From: Promethearchaeota archaeon
Lineage (GTDB): Archaea > Asgardarchaeota > Lokiarchaeia > Sigynarchaeales > SOKP01
DNA length: 6,837 nucleotides
Direction: 5' to 3'
NCBI GenBank assembly: GCA_019894655.1
Contig: JAGXNZ010000298.1
Location: 1 to 6,837, forward strand
Part shown: in pieces, positions 1 to 4,046 of the stretch
Layout of the letters: each line of letters opens with the position of its first letter
How positions within the stretch are numbered: the first letter of the stretch is position 1
The notes under the pieces: generated by a model
Databases searched by the model: none
The model's input: only the letters and a program-made list of their open reading frames with translations
Told to the model about the DNA's origin: nothing
Translations under genes and position numbers: made by a program

Positions 1-155
1 AAATCTTTAAGTCCAGTTTCGGTGAGAAATTGGTCTATCTTTGATGTTGTTTTTAATGATTGTGGTTCCTTGTCTTTAACTAATTCACTACCACAATACT
101 CACAGATAGTTTGATTAGGATCAGAGTATTCTGTGTCACAATTTGAACATTTCAT
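1..155 (-). CDS. Zinc-ribbon protein, N-terminal 51 codons (partial, cut by window edge)
   Basis: A reading frame on the minus strand starts with ATG at 155..153 and stays open to the window edge. The protein opens MKCSNC and has two CxxC pairs, Cys3/Cys6 and Cys18/Cys21, with Tyr-Cys-Gly around the second pair. This is the layout of a short zinc ribbon that would bind one Zn2+. After the ribbon come a charged, Ser/Thr/Lys-rich linker (residues 26-38) and the start of a possible helix (SKIDQFL). N-terminal zinc ribbons of this type are very common in archaeal proteins with all kinds of downstream domains, so the function cannot be named; the deciding part lies outside the window. No Shine-Dalgarno sequence precedes the ATG, but a TATA-like box lies about 35 bp upstream, so a short-leader transcript is likely. 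It follows the ABC operon on the same strand but is separated from it by 155 bp with a T-tract, so it is probably transcribed independently. Confidence 0.75.
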   Translation of the reverse strand, partial: MKCSNCDTEYSDPNQTICEYCGSELVKDKEPQSLKTTSKIDQFLTETGLKD

Positions 156-185
156 TTTTCTATTAAAAACTTTTAGTTTTGATTC

Positions 186-195
186 TTATAATAAA
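186..195 (-). promoter_or_regulatory. TATA-like box for the zinc-ribbon gene
   Basis: On the minus strand this reads TTTATTATAA, centred about 35 bp before the ATG at 155. That spacing would give a leader of about 10 nt, matching the other promoters in this window. The surrounding DNA is very AT-rich, so a chance match is possible. Confidence 0.4.
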
Positions 196-272
196 ATACT
201 CGATTTATCATATTAAAACTTATCAAACTAACTTTATTATGCAATTGCTTGTTCAATTTGAATAAATTATTT

Positions 273-291
273 AAAAAGAAATAAAAAAAAA
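273..291 (-). terminator. T-tract terminator of the ABC transporter operon
   Basis: Starting 20 nt after the permease stop codon, the minus strand reads T9-A-T3-C-T5. No strong GC-rich hairpin precedes it. Runs of T alone are enough to stop archaeal RNA polymerase, so this is the likely end of the ATPase-permease transcript. Confidence 0.5.
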
Positions 292-310
292 TGGAGATTA
301 ATTTGTTTAA

Positions 311-1054
311 CTAAACTTTTCCATATCTCTTAAATAGAAAAATGCCAAGGATTACGATTACAAAGCTCATTAACGCAATAATACCTAGTTGCATTAAAAT
401 TGCTCCTGCAAATGGAGACGCGCCATTGAAGATAGCTGTTAATGCATCAGTGACGTAATAACTTGGAAGAAAGGCCGATATAACCCGTATTCCTTCTGGT
501 AATACGATGAAAGTACCAAAAAACATTTGTGGGAGAATAAATATAAATGAAAGTCCCGAGGCAGCACCAGCCGATTTAGCTATTGTAGCTGTAATTAGTC
601 CCAGTCCAACAGAGCATAATGATAAAAATAGCATAAAAATAAATGCCATTATAACTCCAAAGACATCCACAATTGGCCTATATCCCATTAAAAGAGATAA
701 TAGAAATACAATAGCAAGTTGGATGACTGCAATAATCAAATTTGTGATGATATGACTCCCAATAAATTGGGTTGAAGTTGTAGGTGTCACGCTTATCCTT
801 TTTAGTAGCCCGTTTTCTCGATCATCAGTAAACGACATCGACACAGTCATTATTATAAATATGCATGCATAGGCAAATAAACCTGGTGCCATTATATCAA
901 ACAAAGGCGGGTCTGCACCTCCTAAACTTCCAAACGCTAATCCAAATACTAATGTAAGTATAGCAGGAAAAAGCAAATTCATAAAAAGATTAGCTGGTTC
1001 CCTGATCAATTTCAATAATTCCATTTTTACGAGCGCTAGAACTCTTTGTATCAT
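311..1054 (-). CDS. ABC-2 type transporter permease (DrrB-like)
   Basis: This 247-residue membrane protein is the pore-forming partner of the ATPase encoded just upstream. It has about six hydrophobic segments (roughly residues 22-44, 52-74, 103-125, 130-156, 163-184 and 219-242), the usual number for an ABC-2 half-transporter, and the usual length of about 250 residues. After the second helix comes the family's charged coupling segment, DRENGLLKRISVTP (78-91), which corresponds to the conserved 'E-x-G-T/L ... R/l-x-x-x-P' stretch of DrrB/NodJ-type permeases. Two copies would normally pair with two ATPases to form an exporter. Substrates in this family include drugs, lipids and polysaccharides, and the sequence does not tell which. 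The start is supported by a purine-rich GGAGGGGGT before the ATG; it lies inside the last codons of the ATPase gene, and only 4 bp separate the genes, so expression is coupled. A T-tract follows the stop codon. Confidence 0.9.
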   Translation of the reverse strand: MIQRVLALVKMELLKLIREPANLFMNLLFPAILTLVFGLAFGSLGGADPPLFDIMAPGLFAYACIFIIMTVSMSFTDDRENGLLKRISVTPTTSTQFIGSHIITNLIIAVIQLAIVFLLSLLMGYRPIVDVFGVIMAFIFMLFLSLCSVGLGLITATIAKSAGAASGLSFIFILPQMFFGTFIVLPEGIRVISAFLPSYYVTDALTAIFNGASPFAGAILMQLGIIALMSFVIVILGIFLFKRYGKV

Positions 1055-1058
1055 TATT

Positions 1059-1991
1059 CTATACCCCCTCCATAATTCTTCTTCCAGTTATTTTCATAAA
1101 TACTTCTTCTAAATTTGTAGCATTGTGTTCTTTCATTAATTCTTTTGGAGAACCAAGTGCAATAAGCTCTCCGTAATCAATTATGCCTACTCTGTCGCAA
1201 AGAGCCTCCGCTTCCTCAATATAATGAGTCGTTAAAATGATTGTCTTATCTTGTTGCTTAAGATCACCAATAAATGTCCAAGTTTTCCGTCTAGCCCGAG
1301 GATCCATTCCGACTGTTGGTTCGTCTAGAAATACAATTTTAGGATCATTAATTAAAGCTATAATTAGATTTAGTTGTCGAATCATTCCGCCGCTATATCC
1401 TTTGGCTTTCCTATTACTTGCCTCTTTTAATCCCGACGCTTCAAAAAACCTATCAGCTCGTTCTTTTAACACATGCTTATCCATCTCGAATAAATTTCCA
1501 AAGAGCTCGACATTCTCTCGCCCTTTCAGAAATTTAAAAACCGATGCTTCTTGAGGACATACTCCTATCATCTCTTTTATTTTGTTTAAATCTCTTTTTA
1601 CATCGTATCCCCCCACAATTGCAGTTCCTTCTGTTGGATTTAACAGTCCTACAAGCATGTTAATTGTGGTTGTTTTACCAGCACCATTTGGACCCAAAAG
1701 ACCGAAAAGTTCACCTTTTTTAATCTCAAGATTTATTCCGTTTACGGCCGTAACATCATCGAATTGTTTTACGAGATCTTTTATGATTATAGCACTCGCA
1801 CCATCCGGATCAAATATATTTTCAGGTTTTTCCCTTTTATGTTTTATTTTCGAAGCTTCTTTGGGTATGAGCTTATGTAATCTGGTAATCTCTTGCTCGA
1901 GAGCGAAGATTTTATCATTTTTTGAACTGATGTCACTTTTCAGTTCGTCTATTAACTTTAGCATTTTTTCATTATCGTCCATATCTTTCAT
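1059..1991 (-). CDS. ABC transporter ATP-binding protein (DrrA-like) with N-terminal coiled coil
   Basis: The 310-residue protein is a complete ABC-type ATPase that would power the ABC-2 permease encoded 4 bp downstream. The nucleotide-binding domain begins near residue 66 and has every expected motif: Walker A GPNGAGKTT (100-108), Q-loop Gln147 in CPQE, signature YSGGM (199-203), Walker B IVFLDEP (219-225, Glu224 as catalytic base), D-loop VGMD, and switch His256 in TTHYIEEAE. The C-terminal NLEEVFMKITGR is typical of the DrrA/ABC-2 exporter subfamily. Unusual is an extra N-terminal stretch: residues 10-42 form a heptad pattern with mainly Ile and Leu in core positions, followed by a Lys-rich linker (47-65). 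Two in-frame starts are possible, Met1 (1991) and Met4 (1982). The purine stretch AAAAGGGA abuts Met1 but lies 9 nt before Met4, so Met4 may be the real start. The promoter region upstream has inverted repeats that suggest regulation. Confidence 0.93.
   Translation of the reverse strand: MKDMDDNEKMLKLIDELKSDISSKNDKIFALEQEITRLHKLIPKEASKIKHKREKPENIFDPDGASAIIIKDLVKQFDDVTAVNGINLEIKKGELFGLLGPNGAGKTTTINMLVGLLNPTEGTAIVGGYDVKRDLNKIKEMIGVCPQEASVFKFLKGRENVELFGNLFEMDKHVLKERADRFFEASGLKEASNRKAKGYSGGMIRQLNLIIALINDPKIVFLDEPTVGMDPRARRKTWTFIGDLKQQDKTIILTTHYIEEAEALCDRVGIIDYGELIALGSPKELMKEHNATNLEEVFMKITGRRIMEGV
1064..1071 (-). promoter_or_regulatory. Shine-Dalgarno-like site for the permease
   Basis: On the minus strand GGAGGGGG lies within the final codons of the ATPase (Met-Glu-Gly-Val-stop) and just upstream of the permease ATG. 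The GGAGG core is about 12 nt from the ATG, somewhat long. It is the strongest such site in the window and fits an operon-internal gene that is re-initiated, unlike the short-leader first genes. Confidence 0.65.
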
Positions 1992-2016
1992 TCCCTTTTG
2001 ATAATTTGTATCGTTT

Positions 2017-2058
2017 ATTATTCATAATTAATATTATTCATTAACTTTTATGAATAAT
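2017..2058. promoter_or_regulatory. Candidate operator: three copies of ATTATTCAT upstream of the ABC operon
   Basis: ATTATTCAT occurs on the plus strand at 2017-2025 and 2033-2041, and inverted (ATGAATAAT) at 2050-2058. The outer two extend to an 11-bp perfect inverted repeat, ATTATTCATAA at 2017-2027 against TTATGAATAAT at 2048-2058. The cluster covers positions about 26 to 67 bp before the ATPase start, which is where the TATA box should lie (a weak AT-rich candidate sits near 2024-2033). A repressor bound here would block the promoter, but no regulator gene is adjacent, and AT-rich DNA makes chance repeats more likely. Confidence 0.4.
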
Positions 2059-2130
2059 TTGTAGTCCGATATTCGATATAATTTCAATGCAAATTTAATA
2101 TGGTATATTAAGAATTTTGTTTTTATTTTA

Positions 2131-2148
2131 TACCAATTACACTTGGTA
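2131..2148. repeat. Inverted repeat TACCAA-6-TTGGTA upstream of the tocopherol-cyclase-like gene
   Basis: Perfect 6-bp arms at 2131-2136 and 2143-2148 surround a 6-bp spacer, a dyad of typical operator size. It ends about 10 bp before the TATA-like box of the gene starting at 2200, so it could bind an activator or repressor. The arms contain G/C pairs, so the repeat is less trivial than the surrounding AT-rich DNA. Confidence 0.3.
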
Positions 2149-2158
2149 ATTATAATGA

Positions 2159-2166
2159 TTAAATAC
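2159..2166 (+). promoter_or_regulatory. TATA-like box for the tocopherol-cyclase-like gene
   Basis: TTAAATAC is centred about 37 bp before the ATG at 2200, the same spacing seen for the other first genes here. It is a moderate match to an archaeal TATA box, and no transcription data are available. Confidence 0.35.
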
Positions 2167-2199
2167 AAAAAGTAGGCAATACTAAGTAAAAGGGATATT

Positions 2200-3174
2200 A
2201 TGGGAAAAAAAAGTCACCCTGAAGCCTTTCAAGGAAATTTGAAGAAGAAATATTATTATGAAGGTTGGTATAATAAAATTGTTGATAAAAATCAAGACTC
2301 CATTTATACTTTTATTCCTACTATAGTTATTAATAAAATTGCAAACAATTCTCATGCTTTTATACAAATATTAGATGGAAAAACAGGAAATACAAATTAT
2401 GTCAAATATGAGTTATCACAATTTGAAAACCTCGCACTTGATGACTTTGAGATTAGAATTGGAGACAATTTTTTTTCATCTAAGGGTTTCAAATTAAATA
2501 TCGATCAAGACCAAGCTAAAGTTAAAGGATCTATTGAATATATTAATCCAGCTTTATGGCCTAAAACATTTTTTCAACCAGGAATAATGGGGGTTTTAAC
2601 ATATTTTCCCTTTCTCGAGACATATCATGGCATTGTAAGTATGAATCACAATCTAAAGGGTTCCATTGATGTTAATGGTAAACTTATTGACTTTAACGGC
2701 GGTAAAGGGTATTTAGAAAAAGATTGGGGCAGTTCCTTTCCAGAAGCGTATATTTGGGCTCAGACTAACCATTTTACTAATCCTAAACTATCTTTTATAT
2801 TATCTATTGCTCTCGTTCCTCTTTTTAATATCAAGATTAAGGGATTTTTATGTGTACTATGGCATAACGGGATTTTTTATAAGTTTACCACGTACACAAA
2901 TGCTAAAATTCGCCTGCTTGATTATAAAATTGATATGATTAAAATTAGGATAGAGGATAAAAAATATTCACTTCACATTTTAATCGATAAGAAGAATATG
3001 AGATTTAGTAAGCTTAAATCACCACATTTAGGTATAATGTCAAATGACATAATTGAAACTATGAATTCAAAGATCAAAATAAAACTTTATAATAAAAAAA
3101 ATAAAAAGCTAATCTTAGAAGATACTGGGATTAACGCTGGATTAGATCTGAGCAAAATTGAGCTGCTTCTTTAA
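2200..3174 (+). CDS. Tocopherol-cyclase-like family protein
   Basis: The 324-residue protein has the hallmarks I associate with the tocopherol cyclase-like family. Near the N-terminus is YYYEGWYNKIV (18-28). In the middle is GYLEKDWGSSFPEAYIWAQ (170-188), followed by TNHF. Near the end is AGLDL (313-317). These Trp/Tyr/Gly-rich blocks surround the pocket in plant VTE1-type enzymes, which close a chromanol ring on a prenylated quinol. Archaea are not known to make tocopherol, and many prokaryotic members have no tested function, so a related lipid-type substrate can only be guessed. There is no signal peptide; the one hydrophobic stretch (about 198-211) is too short to be a confident membrane segment, and the protein is probably cytosolic. 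The start is supported by AAAGGGA six nt before the ATG and by the EGWY block lying close behind it. It is a single-gene transcript, divergent from the ABC operon and convergent with the next gene. An A8 run covers codons 2-5. Confidence 0.75.
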   Translation: MGKKSHPEAFQGNLKKKYYYEGWYNKIVDKNQDSIYTFIPTIVINKIANNSHAFIQILDGKTGNTNYVKYELSQFENLALDDFEIRIGDNFFSSKGFKLNIDQDQAKVKGSIEYINPALWPKTFFQPGIMGVLTYFPFLETYHGIVSMNHNLKGSIDVNGKLIDFNGGKGYLEKDWGSSFPEAYIWAQTNHFTNPKLSFILSIALVPLFNIKIKGFLCVLWHNGIFYKFTTYTNAKIRLLDYKIDMIKIRIEDKKYSLHILIDKKNMRFSKLKSPHLGIMSNDIIETMNSKIKIKLYNKKNKKLILEDTGINAGLDLSKIELLL

Positions 3175-3175
3175 A

Positions 3176-3206
3176 TTTTTATTAGAAATTATTTATCATT
3201 TTTCTT
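3176..3206 (+). terminator. T-rich stretch after the tocopherol-cyclase-like gene
   Basis: After the stop codon the plus strand is T-rich (T5 at 3176-3180, then further T-runs to about 3206). It could end the plus-strand transcript, but most of it lies within the 3' end of the convergent coiled-coil gene, so the two transcripts may overlap. There is no hairpin. Confidence 0.25.
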
Positions 3207-3902
3207 TAGCAACGCCTTCTTTGAAAAAAGCCTTCTCTTCAATGTTACCATTGAAGTATCTTCATCATACTCCAAGACATCGATCTTAGCTAATTCATGG
3301 ACAGCTCTTAAAACCATTGCGCCTGCAATTCCCGTTGTATTTTTAATTTGTTCACGAGACATTTTTTCTTTTTCTCCATGGAGACTGAGTAGGATTCGAT
3401 AATGAGGTTGTCCCTGCCAAATCTCGTCAATCAGCAACATCGTTATTGAAAGTAATGCCTTAATTCTTTCAAAATCAAATTCAGATTCATGACTCTCCTC
3501 TGCTACTTTCGCTAATTTTTTCAACTCCACTTTTAAACTTGCGTATTCTTTTAATAACCTCTTCTGTTCTTCTGTTAAAGATCCAATTTTCTGGTCTCTC
3601 TCTTGCTTTTCTTGCCCAAGTTTCTTCGTTTCTTCCTCTAATTTTATTTTGTCGCTTTCTAGACTAGTTTTTTCAAGTTCTAATTGCGCTTTATCGGCTT
3701 CCAACATCGTTGTAGCTTGCTCAAGCTGCATTTTTTCTCCTTCGAGTAATTCTTTGGCTCTACTTAGTTGTTCTTTATCTTTTTCAAGAACTTGTAATTC
3801 CGTTTTAGCCGTTTCTAAAACTTCTATAAAATGTTTAAAATTATCCTCAACAGATCGTAAGGAGCTCTCAATTATTTCAGTAGCACTTTTTTTTTCCGAC
3901 AT
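3189..3902 (-). CDS. Long coiled-coil protein with a C-terminal winged-helix-like domain
   Basis: I do not recognise this 237-residue protein as a named family. After a short N-terminal helix (about 6-34) comes a long heptad region: Leu occupies residues 39, 46, 53, 60, 67, 74, 81, 88, 95, 109, 116, 123 and 130, broken only by Arg102. The other likely core position is often Lys (43, 50, 57, 71, 78, 85, 99). An acidic break (135-144) leads to residues 145-226. These look like a winged helix: helices around 147-162 and 165-174, a helix-turn-helix-like MSREQIKNTTGIAGAMVLRAV (181-201), and a hairpin around EYDEDTSMVTLKRR (211-224). It may be a dimeric DNA-binding regulator or a scaffold. There is no membrane segment. 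No ribosome site precedes the start; a TATA-like box lies 36 bp upstream. It is divergent from the hydrolase gene, with a 12-bp promoter element in common, so it might regulate both. The start of the gene contains an A9 run. Confidence 0.8.
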   Translation of the reverse strand: MSEKKSATEIIESSLRSVEDNFKHFIEVLETAKTELQVLEKDKEQLSRAKELLEGEKMQLEQATTMLEADKAQLELEKTSLESDKIKLEEETKKLGQEKQERDQKIGSLTEEQKRLLKEYASLKVELKKLAKVAEESHESEFDFERIKALLSITMLLIDEIWQGQPHYRILLSLHGEKEKMSREQIKNTTGIAGAMVLRAVHELAKIDVLEYDEDTSMVTLKRRLFSKKALLKKNDK

Positions 3903-3918
3903 TAGATTTCACAATAAA

Positions 3919-3930
3919 TGATTTTAATTA
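3919..3930 (-). promoter_or_regulatory. 12-bp element TAATTAAAATCA, copy at the coiled-coil gene promoter
   Basis: On the minus strand TAATTAAAATCA lies 3 bp after the TATA-like box and 16 nt before the ATG at 3902. An exact copy occupies the equivalent place in the divergent promoter at 4020-4031. A 10-bp part of it (TAATTAAAAT) is also present on the plus strand at 3944-3953, so the TATA-like box is bracketed by a perfect 10-bp inverted repeat. Candidate operator or core-promoter module. Confidence 0.45.
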
Positions 3931-3933
3931 ATA

Positions 3934-3941
3934 ATTATAAA
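3934..3941 (-). promoter_or_regulatory. TATA-like box for the coiled-coil gene
   Basis: The minus strand reads TTTATAAT, centred about 36 bp before the ATG. With no Shine-Dalgarno site before the ATG, a leader of about 10 nt is expected. Confidence 0.45.
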
Positions 3942-4007
3942 TATAATTAAAATATATAAAATAGACTTAGTATAAAATTATAAACTTCTAATTTTCTTCA
4001 AAATAGT

Positions 4008-4017
4008 TATATATAAA
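4008..4017 (+). promoter_or_regulatory. TATA box for the membrane hydrolase gene
   Basis: TATATATAAA is a strong match to the archaeal TATA box and is centred about 35 bp before the ATG at 4047. Transcription would start roughly 10 nt before the ATG, and no Shine-Dalgarno site is seen there. Confidence 0.55.
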
Positions 4018-4019
4018 GA

Positions 4020-4031
4020 TAATTAAAATCA
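4020..4031 (+). promoter_or_regulatory. 12-bp element TAATTAAAATCA, copy at the membrane hydrolase promoter
   Basis: This exact copy of the element at 3919-3930 (there on the minus strand) lies 2 bp after the TATA box and 15 nt before the ATG. The matching place and orientation in two divergent promoters suggests a common regulator or a shared core-promoter architecture. Confidence 0.45.
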
Positions 4032-4046
4032 GAAATGTAAGTAGCC

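Noticed and set aside
507..755. 82-codon open frame on the plus strand
   Set aside because: Antisense to the permease; no domain or start signal.
1237..1554. 105-codon open frame on the plus strand
   Set aside because: Antisense to the ATPase signature and Walker B region; no recognisable domain and no promoter.
1582..2001. 139-codon open frame on the plus strand
   Set aside because: It is antisense to the ABC ATPase, whose motifs are all present. Its Ser/Phe/Pro-rich composition is what the reverse of such a gene gives.
2182..2367. 61-codon hydrophobic open frame on the minus strand
   Set aside because: Antisense to the N-terminus of the tocopherol-cyclase-like gene, including its conserved EGWY block; the hydrophobicity comes from reversed Lys/Asn codons.
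3547..3788. Repeated short units as a CRISPR array or DNA tandem repeat
   Set aside because: The periodicity is of codons for leucine heptads; the DNA units are diverged and there are no spacers.
3649..3921. 90-codon open frame on the plus strand
   Set aside because: It is the reverse of the repetitive coiled-coil region; the Ser/Leu/Cys-rich pattern follows from the Leu/Glu/Lys codons on the other strand.
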